Assembly: GCA_029194725.1 (NCBI GenBank)
Contig: JARFXQ010000010.1
Coordinates: 1-64,000, forward strand
Source of the DNA: Nitrospira sp.
Lineage (GTDB): Bacteria > Nitrospirota > Nitrospiria > Nitrospirales > Nitrospiraceae
Direction of reading: 5' to 3'
DNA length: 64,000 nucleotides
The notes beneath the pieces are model-generated. The model was given only the letters and a program-made list of their open reading frames with translations, was not told the origin of the DNA and did no database searches. Both the position numbers and the translations under genes were made by a program. Numbering within the stretch: position 1 is the first letter of the stretch; the number at the start of each line of letters is the position of its first letter. Below are positions 1-8,348 of the stretch, one piece after another.

Positions 1-94
1 TGGAGCCAATACCGGCACCGGAATCCCTGTAACCATATCAGGAAGGAGCTAGACCAGAAATGCCGAGTAGGGTTACTCTGTCTACTGTCTGAAA

Positions 95-1633
95 TTATGT
101 GTGGAGAGATTCCACAAGGCTGGTCAAGTCGAGGTTATGAGAGACGTGATCAGCCCACCGATCCAGTTCACCCCGTGATCGTACGGTGACCATCCTTGAC
201 ACGAGCTCGTCGAGCGGTGGAAGCCCTTTCCTCACGCGAGCACGATTGAGCCAGGCTCGGCGAAAGCCAGACTCATCAAACACTCCATGGATGTACGTGC
301 CCCACACAAGGCCGTCTTTTCGAACGGCTCCATCGAACTCTGCTTCGCCCGTAGCGATCGACAGGCGGGCGTTCTCCCCCAGTACTGAATGGCGAACTTT
401 AAAACAGGGAAGTTCGTTCACCAGACGCGTGACGCCCATATGGATCTGATACCCACGGACCATGGTCTCCGCTTGCGCGAAGACGTCTTCCGCGTTTGCT
501 TCCACTTGTGTAGTGCGTTTGGCTTGTTTGAGCTCTGTCTCGGTATTTAAGTACCCCAGTCCACGGCTTGCACCGCCTTGCTCGACCCCGTGAGGATCCG
601 ATATCCAGCGACCGAGCATTTGATAGCCACCGCAGATGCCAACCAGTTCTCGCCGACCATGTAGATGATGGTCCAGTGCTGGGATATATCCATTTTCCTG
701 CAAATAGGAAAGGTCTGCCAGTGTATTCTTGCTCCCAGGAATCAGCACAATGTCGGCTTCGGCAAGCATCGATGGCGAAGCCACATACTTCAATGCGACA
801 TCCGGTTCGGCGCCCAAAATATTGAAATCGGTAAAGTTGCTCATATGCGGCAGTAGAATGACGGCAATATTGAGTCTGTCTGGTGCAAAACGTGTTTGTG
901 AGTTGCGGTCGAGATCGAGGCTATCTTCTTGATCGAGCATCAGATCGCGAAGAAACGGGACCACACCCAAGACCGGTAGCCCGCTTCGTTCCTCCAAGAA
1001 CTTCACCCCATCGGCGAATAGCCTGGCATCACCACGGAACTTATTGATGATGACCCCACGGACCATGGCGCGTTCGTCTGGGGCCAGCAAATCTAAAGTT
1101 CCAAGAACTTGCGCAAAGACCCCGCCTCGATCGATATCGGCAACCAGTACGACCTGAGCATCAGCCAGTTTAGCAACCGGCCAATTGACCAGATCGTGCT
1201 CACGGAGATTGACTTCCGCAGCACTGCCTGCTCCCTCGATGACGAGCATGTCGTACTGATTTGCCAATCGGGCGTAGCTATCTTCAACCACAGACCAGAG
1301 CTCTTGTCGGCTGTCGAAGTAGACCGATGCCTCACGCTTCCCACACACCTTGCCCAGGACAACCACCTGTGAGCAGTTGTCGGATTCCGGCTTGAGGAGG
1401 ATCGGGTTCAGGTCGACATGCGGCGGAATCCCGCAGGCCTCTGCTTGGAGGGCTTGAGCTCTACCAATTTCATGACCGCCAGGAGTGACGAACGAATTCA
1501 ACGACATGTTTTGAGCCTTGAATGGTGCCACATGGACACCGGAACGATGGAGCAGCCGACAGATCGCGGCTGTGATCAAACTCTTCCCTACGTCCGAACC
1601 TGTACCGAGAATCGCAATCGCTCGCGCCTTCAT
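95..1633 (-). CDS. cobQ: cobyric acid synthase CobQ/CbiP
   Basis: Glutamine-dependent amidase that amidates the b, d, e and g side chains of adenosylcobyrinic acid a,c-diamide in the cytoplasm. The 512-aa protein has an N-terminal P-loop (GTGSDVGKS) followed by a dethiobiotin-synthase-like domain, and a C-terminal class I glutamine amidotransferase domain with its cysteine nucleophile in GICGGYQMLG. The length is normal for the family. The reading frame stays open far upstream, but homology begins at the ATG at 1633, which overlaps the cbiZ stop by 4 nt. This is the last visible gene of the B12 operon; the 94 bases to the window edge show no gene. Confidence 0.95.
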   Translation of the reverse strand: MKARAIAILGTGSDVGKSLITAAICRLLHRSGVHVAPFKAQNMSLNSFVTPGGHEIGRAQALQAEACGIPPHVDLNPILLKPESDNCSQVVVLGKVCGKREASVYFDSRQELWSVVEDSYARLANQYDMLVIEGAGSAAEVNLREHDLVNWPVAKLADAQVVLVADIDRGGVFAQVLGTLDLLAPDERAMVRGVIINKFRGDARLFADGVKFLEERSGLPVLGVVPFLRDLMLDQEDSLDLDRNSQTRFAPDRLNIAVILLPHMSNFTDFNILGAEPDVALKYVASPSMLAEADIVLIPGSKNTLADLSYLQENGYIPALDHHLHGRRELVGICGGYQMLGRWISDPHGVEQGGASRGLGYLNTETELKQAKRTTQVEANAEDVFAQAETMVRGYQIHMGVTRLVNELPCFKVRHSVLGENARLSIATGEAEFDGAVRKDGLVWGTYIHGVFDESGFRRAWLNRARVRKGLPPLDELVSRMVTVRSRGELDRWADHVSHNLDLTSLVESLHT

Positions 1634-2352
1634 CGGTGCATTTCCTGCCACTTTCTCGCCTGAGTCAAACCGCGGGACACACAATCGGAGACAGCTCTGC
1701 CGACCAGCGCGCCGATCATCGTGTGGGTCCCGCTGTAGGTATGCAGTCGTCCCTCGCCCCGCAACCGGCATGCAACGACAACTGCATCGGTACCAGTCCC
1801 AGTTGCGAGATCTCTCCCGTTCCAACTCTGTATGGCGTGATCCCGCAAGACGCCTGTCTTTGCTTCCGTAGCCACCTGTACCGCGCCGACCATGGCCGAG
1901 GTTGAGAGACTTACATTCGTGATGAGGATGAGATTGATCGTTCCAGCTCTCGCCGAATTTGTGCCCTTTCGATGAGCGAGATGCTGTGGCCACTCTCCGG
2001 CACGGACCGCATTCGTGACACCAACTGTGGCAAAACATTCTATCCAGAGTTCTCCTGCCGAAACTCGGGACGTGACAAGTTGCGTCATCGGTACGGCAGT
2101 CATGAGTCCCACGCTGTAGTCTCCAACCCCAAGTTGCGAAGCCAGCGTTCGAAGGTAGCGCGCTGGATCGGGGAAGTGCCCATTCATATCGGGAGTCACA
2201 TCCACTTGATGATTGATGATATGTGAGGCAGACCTGAACCCACCGCCTTGCGGCGCGGACGACAGTACACGCCTCCGGCCTCCGAGATTGATCACGAGTG
2301 TATGTCCAATCACGTGATACCGAGTGCTGAGGCGTGTAGAGGCTTCCTTCAT
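1630..2352 (-). CDS. cbiZ: adenosylcobinamide amidohydrolase CbiZ
   Basis: A 240-aa member of the CbiZ family, which removes the aminopropanol arm from (pseudo)cobinamide or cobamides to give cobyric acid, so foreign corrinoids can be rebuilt with the cell's own lower ligand. The family was first described in archaea as a salvage enzyme. Recognition rests on the Gly-rich stretch near residue 35 (APQGGGF), the NHQVDV motif that follows, and overall match. It overlaps cobD by 4 nt upstream and cobQ by 4 nt downstream, so translation is probably coupled. Its place beside CbiB and CobD suggests remodelling of imported corrinoids. Confidence 0.88.
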   Translation of the reverse strand: MKEASTRLSTRYHVIGHTLVINLGGRRRVLSSAPQGGGFRSASHIINHQVDVTPDMNGHFPDPARYLRTLASQLGVGDYSVGLMTAVPMTQLVTSRVSAGELWIECFATVGVTNAVRAGEWPQHLAHRKGTNSARAGTINLILITNVSLSTSAMVGAVQVATEAKTGVLRDHAIQSWNGRDLATGTGTDAVVVACRLRGEGRLHTYSGTHTMIGALVGRAVSDCVSRGLTQARKWQEMHR

Positions 2353-3464
2353 GACAACGTTTCGTGGTGGAGCAGATTCGACAAGACCCGGATGAGCCGG
2401 TCATTCTCTTGTCGGGATCGCACGGCAAGCCGGATTGAACGAGCGTTGCATCCTGGAACGGATGAACAATCGCGAATCAACAGTCCCTCATTTCGCAATT
2501 GCTCGGTCACTTCACCCGCATGCCGGCCACGAGGCAACTCAATAAAGAAATAATTGGCCTGCGTCGGCATCACTGAACAGCCGGGCAAGGCGCCAAGCAG
2601 GTTCCCAAACCGTTCTCGTTCTTTTGTCATAAACTGCATGCTCTTTCGCGCATGGGCTAAATCCTCCAGGGCCGCAAGTGCAGCCACCTGCCCCATGGCA
2701 TTCACTGACCATGGTGGTACTTGCCTACGTACCAAATCGATCACGGTAGGCTGTGCAACTGCATATCCGATCCGCAAACCTGGTAAGGCGTAGAACTTGG
2801 TCAGGCTACGCAAGATCACGACACGCGGCCATGACGACGATTGGGGAATGAACGACCGTTCCGGGCAATAATCAGCAAATGCTTCATCGACCATTAACCA
2901 AACGCCACATCGTTGAGCGGCTCGCGCCAATCGTCCAACATCATCGACAGAGCATGCCTGCCCACTGGGACTATTGGGGTTGCAGAGCATGACTCCCTGG
3001 AAGGCGTCCGATCCAGTCCTCCTCTGCTCTATCAGGCGGCAGAGACCATCGATCGGCTGGGCGTACTGCTCGGTACGCGTAGCAAATACAGCGCTGACAC
3101 GCCCACCGATTCGTGCCATCGATGCTCCATACTCGGAAAAGGTGGGTTGCACAACCAGGAGATGCCGTATCCGGAGTGCGCGAGGAAGCGCATCGATCAA
3201 TTCCGTCGAACCGTTTCCTATCACAATATGCGACGGAGATCGTTGCCACAACTTCGCGACTGTCTGTCGGAGTTCCCAACAATCAGGGTCTGGATAATGA
3301 GCCAGTAGGGGACGAGCGTTGGCAATGGCACGCCAGACGCGTGGGGATGGCCCAAGTGGATTGATACTGGCGCTAAAGTCAATGAGCTTGGCGAGGTCAC
3401 GGCCAAGTTCACGCGACGCTGCGTAAATATTGCCGCCATGAATTTGTCGCTTCAGACGAGCCAC
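2349..3464 (-). CDS. cobD: L-threonine-O-3-phosphate decarboxylase CobD
   Basis: A 371-aa PLP-dependent class I/II aminotransferase-fold enzyme. In B12 synthesis CobD makes (R)-1-amino-2-propanol O-2-phosphate, the linker that CbiB attaches. Visible signs are the N-terminal HGGNIYAASRELG, the substrate-loop region with FSASINPLGPS, and the Schiff-base lysine in SLTKFYALPGLRIGYA. The class could also be read as a histidinol-phosphate aminotransferase, but the HGGN start and the position between cbiB and cbiZ point to CobD. It overlaps cbiB by 13 nt and cbiZ by 4 nt. Confidence 0.88.
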   Translation of the reverse strand: MARLKRQIHGGNIYAASRELGRDLAKLIDFSASINPLGPSPRVWRAIANARPLLAHYPDPDCWELRQTVAKLWQRSPSHIVIGNGSTELIDALPRALRIRHLLVVQPTFSEYGASMARIGGRVSAVFATRTEQYAQPIDGLCRLIEQRRTGSDAFQGVMLCNPNSPSGQACSVDDVGRLARAAQRCGVWLMVDEAFADYCPERSFIPQSSSWPRVVILRSLTKFYALPGLRIGYAVAQPTVIDLVRRQVPPWSVNAMGQVAALAALEDLAHARKSMQFMTKERERFGNLLGALPGCSVMPTQANYFFIELPRGRHAGEVTEQLRNEGLLIRDCSSVPGCNARSIRLAVRSRQENDRLIRVLSNLLHHETLS

Positions 3465-4408
3465 ACCGTGCCTACCGCAAGGATGACACCGAGAAGACAG
3501 GCGACAATCATTATCTGAGCTGCGATGCCGAGATCCCTCAAAACAAGCTGACGTCTGCCCGTTCCGATCACTGGCCGTTCGTTGGGCACACCATCGTAGT
3601 AGTTGATTCCTCCCAGTTGAATTCCCAACGAGCCGGCCATCGCTGCCTCCGGCCGTCCGCTGTTCGGACTAGGATGTTTCCCGCCGTCACGCCACAGCAC
3701 ATGCCAGCCTGTTCTGATAGGCATACTGCCGCCTATGACCAGGCCGGCAGACAGGAGAATCAGCACGGCAGAGAGACGGGCTGGGATCCAGTTAACCACG
3801 TCGTCGAGCCGAGCGGAGGCCCAGCCAAAATCGATGTACCGCTCGTCCCTGTGACCGATCATTGAATCCAATGTATTCACCGCTTTGTAGGCGAGCCCGA
3901 GAGGCGCTCCGCCCAAGACAAGATAAAACAATGGTGCAACGATCCCATCATTCGTGCTTTCAGCCGTTGTTTCAATCGTTGCCCGAACAACTTCCTCTTC
4001 CGACAGCCGGTCGGTATCCCGCCCGACAATCCTAGTGAGAGCGTGTCGCGCGCCGGCGAGGTCGCTCTGTCCCAGTCGGCTCCATACTTCATAAATGTGA
4101 TCCCATAAATCGCGCCCGGCAAGTGTGGTCCATCCCATCGCGATCGACAAGAGGCTTCCGAACCACCAGGCTATGCCTTCAGCACAGGTAATCGCTTCAC
4201 GACTGAGAGCAAACACGCACAAGGGTAAGCCTAACGCCAACATCAGTCCGCATGTACGCAAGGCATAGGAGTGGCGACAGATTTTTCTGACATTTTCATC
4301 GCACCAGGCAATCACTGTCCCCATCGCACGAACGGGATGGGGAAACCATCGAGGATCCCCGGCGACGGCATCGATACCGGCTGCGAGGAGGAGCTCACTT
4401 CCCGTCAT
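3452..4408 (-). CDS. cbiB: adenosylcobinamide-phosphate synthase CbiB/CobD-type membrane protein
   Basis: Integral membrane enzyme that joins the aminopropanol phosphate arm to adenosylcobyric acid. The 318-aa product starts at the ATG at 4408, which overlaps the cobS stop by 4 nt; the frame is open further upstream but that part is antisense to cobS and has no family resemblance. The family signature DPRWFPHPVRAMG lies at residues 17-29, and several hydrophobic helices follow, ending with one at the C terminus. Bacterial naming is confusing (CobD in Pseudomonas nomenclature); here it is the CbiB family. Confidence 0.9.
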   Translation of the reverse strand: MTGSELLLAAGIDAVAGDPRWFPHPVRAMGTVIAWCDENVRKICRHSYALRTCGLMLALGLPLCVFALSREAITCAEGIAWWFGSLLSIAMGWTTLAGRDLWDHIYEVWSRLGQSDLAGARHALTRIVGRDTDRLSEEEVVRATIETTAESTNDGIVAPLFYLVLGGAPLGLAYKAVNTLDSMIGHRDERYIDFGWASARLDDVVNWIPARLSAVLILLSAGLVIGGSMPIRTGWHVLWRDGGKHPSPNSGRPEAAMAGSLGIQLGGINYYDGVPNERPVIGTGRRQLVLRDLGIAAQIMIVACLLGVILAVGTVWLV

Positions 4409-5169
4409 GGCAGGACAAGCACGAGCGGAACGAGAAGCAGGAACAAGATCTCCACAAGTTCGTTCGTCGCCCCTAACGTATCCCCTGTAATCCCGCCGAA
4501 CAAGGTTCGACAACCTGCTTGAACCGCAACGATCACGGCGCTGCCACCAAGCAATATTGCGACTGCACCGGAGACACCAATCGCCAGAATGAGCGCTGCG
4601 ACAAGTACCAATGTCGATCCTAGCACGTGAAGGAAGGACAAATGAACGAGGAACGGCGCTGCCAAGCCTCCCTCTATTCTTGCATAGGGAGACAGCCAGG
4701 CCAGGGTGACCATCGCCCAACGGCCGAGCGCAGGCATGCAGACAAGAGCCGGCACACGAATGGGATGTGGGAGGGCCATGAGCGCTGCATAGCGGAGGAT
4801 CAACGACAAAAAAAGGCCGGTCGCTCCAATCGCTCCGATCCTCGGGTCACGCATGATAGACAGGCGATCGAACGGTGTCCTTCCACCGGCAATCCCGTCA
4901 AGCGTGTCGGCCAAGCCGTCCTGATGTAACCCGCGAGTGAAGGTGATGAGCAGCACGATCAATAATACATTCACGACCTCTGACACAAACAGCTTCGTCA
5001 GGACCCCGTCGGCTAGTACCAATGTTCCACCGATCAGAAGGCCGACGGTGGAATACCAGGCCATCGATGAGGCCAACTCCATCGCCGTTGGTTCATGATG
5101 ATGTCTACTGAGCGGGACTGCGGTTAAAAAATGCCATGCGAAGAGGAATGGCCGAACCAGGGTCGTCAT
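4405..5169 (-). CDS. cobS: adenosylcobinamide-GDP ribazoletransferase CobS
   Basis: Polytopic membrane enzyme of 254 aa that condenses adenosylcobinamide-GDP with alpha-ribazole (phosphate) to give adenosylcobalamin (phosphate). The family motif HQDGLADTLDGI lies near residue 81, and FLTAVPLSRH occurs near the N terminus as in other CobS proteins. It overlaps cobT by 4 nt upstream and cbiB by 4 nt downstream, consistent with coupled translation of the nucleotide-loop assembly enzymes CobU, CobT and CobS. Confidence 0.93.
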   Translation of the reverse strand: MTTLVRPFLFAWHFLTAVPLSRHHHEPTAMELASSMAWYSTVGLLIGGTLVLADGVLTKLFVSEVVNVLLIVLLITFTRGLHQDGLADTLDGIAGGRTPFDRLSIMRDPRIGAIGATGLFLSLILRYAALMALPHPIRVPALVCMPALGRWAMVTLAWLSPYARIEGGLAAPFLVHLSFLHVLGSTLVLVAALILAIGVSGAVAILLGGSAVIVAVQAGCRTLFGGITGDTLGATNELVEILFLLLVPLVLVLP

Positions 5170-6221
5170 GTGTTGCGCTCCGACACGCCTGCTTCATCAA
5201 ATGTTGCCATCTCTGTATAGATCTTGATCGCGGAGCAGACCAGATCCATCCCCAAACAAGCCCCCGTCCCTTCTCCAAGACGCAAGTCGAGATCCAACAG
5301 CGGTTTCAATCTCAGATGGTCCAGGACTATGCGATGGCCTCGCTCGACCGAACAATGGGAGGCGATGAGATACTCACGGCACAATGGTTGAAGCCCGACA
5401 GCAATTAACGCCGCTGCACCGGCGATAAATCCATCCAACACAACAGGCGCCCGCGCCGCCGCCGTGCCAAGTACCAGCCCGGCTAACCCAGCGATTTCTA
5501 GGCCCCCGACCTTCATTAGGACATCGAGCGCGTCAGACTGATTGGGCCGATGCAGGTCCATCGCCTGCTGAATCACCGCTGCCTTGTGTAGACGGCCTGA
5601 CTCATCGATACCGGTCCCACGTCCAGTCGTTTCTGTTGCAGGCCGACCGGTCATCACTGCTGTGATCGCGGAGCTAGGCGTCGTATTGCCGATACCCATT
5701 TCACCCGTCCCAATCAAACCGAATCCTTCGCGCACTGCCTCAGTCGCCAGCTTGATTCCGACCATCACAGCTTGTTCGGTTTGGTCACGGGTCATCGCCG
5801 GCTCAATCGCTAGATTGCGCGTACCTTTCATGACTTTTCGATCAAGAAGGCCGGGCCTGTCGCCGAATTCATAATCGACCCCGATATCCACGACTCTCAC
5901 GTCCACACCGGCATGCCGTGCCAATACGTTCACCCCTGCTCCGCCCCGTAGAAAATTCAACACCATTTGAGGCGTGACTTCTCGCGGATAAGCGCTCACC
6001 CCTTCCAGAGCCACTCCATGGTCGGCGGCAAAGGTAAAGACGACAGCACGCGGGACGGTTGGCGCCAGATTACCAGTGATCATGACATACTGAGCAGCCA
6101 GCTCTTCGAGTCGACCAAGGCTCCCCACGGGCTTGGTCAGACGATCGAGCCGAGCCTGTGCTTTCGCTCTCAATTGCCTATCCGGTGTCTCAATTTTCTG
6201 GAGGACATCCTGCAGCCTCAT
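5166..6221 (-). CDS. cobT: nicotinate-nucleotide--dimethylbenzimidazole phosphoribosyltransferase CobT
   Basis: Makes alpha-ribazole 5'-phosphate from dimethylbenzimidazole (DMB) and nicotinate mononucleotide. The 351-aa length is typical. Seen are the FTFAADHGV motif near residue 67, the GEMGIGNTT loop in the middle, and the C-terminal LGEGTGA containing the catalytic glutamate of the family. Its DMB substrate would come from bluB a few genes upstream in the same operon. It abuts cobU (next base after the cobU stop) and overlaps cobS by 4 nt. Confidence 0.95.
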   Translation of the reverse strand: MRLQDVLQKIETPDRQLRAKAQARLDRLTKPVGSLGRLEELAAQYVMITGNLAPTVPRAVVFTFAADHGVALEGVSAYPREVTPQMVLNFLRGGAGVNVLARHAGVDVRVVDIGVDYEFGDRPGLLDRKVMKGTRNLAIEPAMTRDQTEQAVMVGIKLATEAVREGFGLIGTGEMGIGNTTPSSAITAVMTGRPATETTGRGTGIDESGRLHKAAVIQQAMDLHRPNQSDALDVLMKVGGLEIAGLAGLVLGTAAARAPVVLDGFIAGAAALIAVGLQPLCREYLIASHCSVERGHRIVLDHLRLKPLLDLDLRLGEGTGACLGMDLVCSAIKIYTEMATFDEAGVSERNT

Positions 6222-6779
6222 CTACTTGAACCTCAAGGCCTGACCGCTTACAACGAAGTACACCTCATCTGCTTCCGCTGCCACCAGCTGATTCATTTTC
6301 CCTGACAAATCACGAAACCGCCGCACCTCGGGTGCGATTGGAACGAGACCCATTCCGAGTTCATTGCTGACAATCACAACCTTCGCCGATCCTTTTCGAA
6401 TCACTCTCAGCAGTGCCGCAACCCTCTTCAAGACCATGTTCTCAGTCACGCGCATGCCGAGATTGCTCAACCATAACGTGAGACAATCTATTATAATTGA
6501 TTGATACTTATGAATATTATTCTCAATCCAATTTGAAAGTTCAACAGGAACTTCAGCCGTGTTCCACTCAGATGAGCGAGTCGATCGATGTCGGGCAATC
6601 CGAGCCGCCATCTCAGCATCCAGCTCTTGGCCCGTTGCCAGAAAAGCCTTCGACCCGTCACATTGCCCCAGTCTGAGCGCCACATCACTTTTGCCTGATG
6701 CCGCTCCACCAAGCACAAACACCAGACTCCCAGTACCTTGCCTCTGATGACGCTTGCTAGCTTTTCTTGGCCTTGACAT
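6222..6779 (-). CDS. cobU: adenosylcobinamide kinase / adenosylcobinamide-phosphate guanylyltransferase CobU
   Basis: Bifunctional enzyme that phosphorylates adenosylcobinamide and then transfers GMP to it. The P-loop GGAASGKS, the DCLTLWLSN block and VSNELGMGLVP are all family signatures. I place the start at the ATG at 6779 (185 aa), inside the pduO 3' end. An upstream in-frame start at 6806 would add 9 residues and overlap pduO more. The basic stretch before the P-loop is longer than usual, so the true start could be even later. The base composition of 6480-6540 is locally AT-rich. Confidence 0.9.
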   Translation of the reverse strand: MSRPRKASKRHQRQGTGSLVFVLGGAASGKSDVALRLGQCDGSKAFLATGQELDAEMAARIARHRSTRSSEWNTAEVPVELSNWIENNIHKYQSIIIDCLTLWLSNLGMRVTENMVLKRVAALLRVIRKGSAKVVIVSNELGMGLVPIAPEVRRFRDLSGKMNQLVAAEADEVYFVVSGQALRFK

Positions 6780-7356
6780 CCCGCTCCCATAAGAACTCCG
6801 GTTCACCTTGCGTCTTCGCCACCCAACGACCCAAGACGAACAGCGTATCGCTCAGCCGATTGACGAACTTGATGATGGTGGAATCGACCGGTTCAGATTT
6901 CGATAAGGCGACGCACACCCGCTCGGCCCTGCGACAGATCGTCCTCGCCTGATGAAGAAAACCTGATACTTTTCCACCTCCAGGCAGAATGAACTCTTTG
7001 AGCGGCTCCAAATCTTTCTGACAGCGATCGATCAGTTGTTCCAAACGCAAAACATCCTGCGCCGCCACCTGCGGCATGTTCTTGAACGTCTGGCCTGGCG
7101 CCGTGGCAAGGATGCTTCCGACGTCGAACAGTTTGTTTTGCACCCAGCGCAACTCTTCTTCGAGTTGCTTGGCCGGCTGAACTTCATCGTTCATATCGGC
7201 GTTGATGACCCGTACCACACCGATCGACGCATTGAGTTCATCCACCGCCCCATAGGCTTCGACGCGCAAGCTGTCCTTCCATACCTGCTGACCACCGGCC
7301 AATCTCGTCTTCCCTGCATCGCCTGTTCTGGTATAGACCTTCGTAATCCGCATCAC
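6757..7356 (-). CDS. pduO: PduO-type cob(I)alamin adenosyltransferase
   Basis: A 199-aa ATP:corrinoid adenosyltransferase of the PduO family, which forms the Co-C bond of adenosylcobalamin. Motifs visible are TRTGDAGKT near the N terminus, the RRAERV motif with its catalytic arginines, and VNRLSDTLFVLGR near the C terminus. A relic of the unrelated CobO-type adenosyltransferase lies 0.9 kb upstream in the same operon, so this gene is probably the functional replacement. It overlaps bluB by 4 nt. Confidence 0.93.
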   Translation of the reverse strand: MMRITKVYTRTGDAGKTRLAGGQQVWKDSLRVEAYGAVDELNASIGVVRVINADMNDEVQPAKQLEEELRWVQNKLFDVGSILATAPGQTFKNMPQVAAQDVLRLEQLIDRCQKDLEPLKEFILPGGGKVSGFLHQARTICRRAERVCVALSKSEPVDSTIIKFVNRLSDTLFVLGRWVAKTQGEPEFLWERDVKAKKS

Positions 7357-8042
7357 CGTTTCCCCTTACGTTCAGTCACCCTACGCCCCCAGGACTCATA
7401 GTGAATGAGCTGTTCCAGCGGAATCCGCTCTCGCCATCCGGCACTCTCCAACTCCGGCTGTGTCGCAAAGGTCGATACATATCCCAGACAAAGATATGCC
7501 AATACTTTGACCGACTTGGGCACCCCCAACACGCGTTTCAGGGCGCTGTGATCGAGAATGCTAACCCATCCCACTCCAATACCTTCCGCGCGCGCAGACA
7601 GCCAAAGGTTTTGTATGGCGCAGCAAGTGCTATAGAGATCCGTGTCACGCACCATGGAGCGACCCAGCACATGGGGACCTCCCCGCTGACGGCTGCAAGT
7701 CACGCCGATGTTGATCGGGGCTTCCTCGATCCCTTCCAGTTTGAGGCTCCGGTAGAGCGTAGCGCGTTTTCCCTGGTACCGTGTTGTGGCTTGGGCATTG
7801 GCTTGCCGGAACAATTTTTTCACCGCACTCTTAGTTGTTGGCTCCCTGACTACGACAAAATCCCATGGCTGCATGAATCCAACAGATCCGGCATGGTGGG
7901 CAGCGGTTAACACACGTTTCAAAATGTGATCCGGAATCGGCGTCGACAGAAAGTTGCGGCGAACATCACGGCGCTCGAAAATCGCCCGGTACACCGCCGA
8001 ACGCTCCGCATTCGAAAACCTGCCATCAATCACATTGCTCAT
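7353..8042 (-). CDS. bluB: 5,6-dimethylbenzimidazole synthase BluB
   Basis: Flavin-destructase of the nitroreductase fold that turns FMNH2 and O2 into DMB, the lower ligand of cobalamin. The 229-aa product has the conserved RRDVRRNF near residue 24, AHHAGSVGFMQPWDF, and GVGWVSILD, all typical of BluB rather than ordinary nitroreductases. Its presence with CobT implies aerobic synthesis of true B12. It starts 22 nt after the CWC protein gene and overlaps pduO by 4 nt. Confidence 0.92.
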   Translation of the reverse strand: MSNVIDGRFSNAERSAVYRAIFERRDVRRNFLSTPIPDHILKRVLTAAHHAGSVGFMQPWDFVVVREPTTKSAVKKLFRQANAQATTRYQGKRATLYRSLKLEGIEEAPINIGVTCSRQRGGPHVLGRSMVRDTDLYSTCCAIQNLWLSARAEGIGVGWVSILDHSALKRVLGVPKSVKVLAYLCLGYVSTFATQPELESAGWRERIPLEQLIHYESWGRRVTERKGKR

Positions 8043-8064
8043 CGCACCCCATTACAGTTCTCGT

Positions 8065-8259
8065 TCATGATGGGCGAATCCCAAGCTCACCGGTCGCGAT
8101 TTTTCCCAAACAGACGGGACAGAGACATTCTTTATACCGTGTTGCGATCCAAACCATCTGCGGTTCGGTAATGCCGATCTTGCCACACCAACATTGGTAG
8201 CCGACGCATTCAAACGCTTGTCCGCAGTGCTCACAGGTTTTCTGGATCGGTCCTCTCAC
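8065..8259 (-). CDS. small cysteine-rich CWC-family protein
   Basis: A 64-aa protein with CEHCGQAFEC, then QCWCGKIG and LCPVCL: six cysteines around the diagnostic Cys-Trp-Cys, matching the Cys_rich_CWC family, which probably binds metal (usually zinc). No enzymatic function is known. The GTG start at 8259 overlaps the stop of the 30-codon cobO relic by 4 nt (GTGA), so it is translated as part of the B12 operon. Whether it handles cobalt or corrinoid is only a guess from position. Confidence 0.8.
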   Translation of the reverse strand: MRGPIQKTCEHCGQAFECVGYQCWCGKIGITEPQMVWIATRYKECLCPVCLGKIATGELGIRPS

Positions 8260-8348
8260 AATTCAACCTCCGGCTGTACCTTGATGCCTCTTTTGAAGGG
8301 ATGCTTCACCTGCGTCAACTCTCTCACAAGATCCGCTGCCACAATCAT
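8256..8348 (-). pseudogene. cobO/btuR relic: last 30 codons of a CobO-type corrinoid adenosyltransferase
   Basis: Between cbiA and the CWC gene lies a 30-codon ORF whose product contains AADLVRELTQVKHPF followed by GIKVQPEVEL. This matches the extreme C terminus of CobO/BtuR adenosyltransferases (ADLVTEM...KHPF..G.KAQ.GIE). The P-loop and nearly all of the protein are missing, so it cannot be an adenosyltransferase. An in-frame ATG overlaps the cbiA stop by 4 nt, and the ORF stop overlaps the CWC start by 4 nt, so the fragment is still in a translatable, coupled position. A PduO-type enzyme is encoded downstream. Family assignment is from recognition of the tail motif only. Confidence 0.75.

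Noticed and set aside
1634..2428. N-terminal extension of the cobQ frame
   Set aside because: The frame is open across cbiZ but encodes Arg/Ser/Cys-rich sequence without homology; CobQ begins at 1633.
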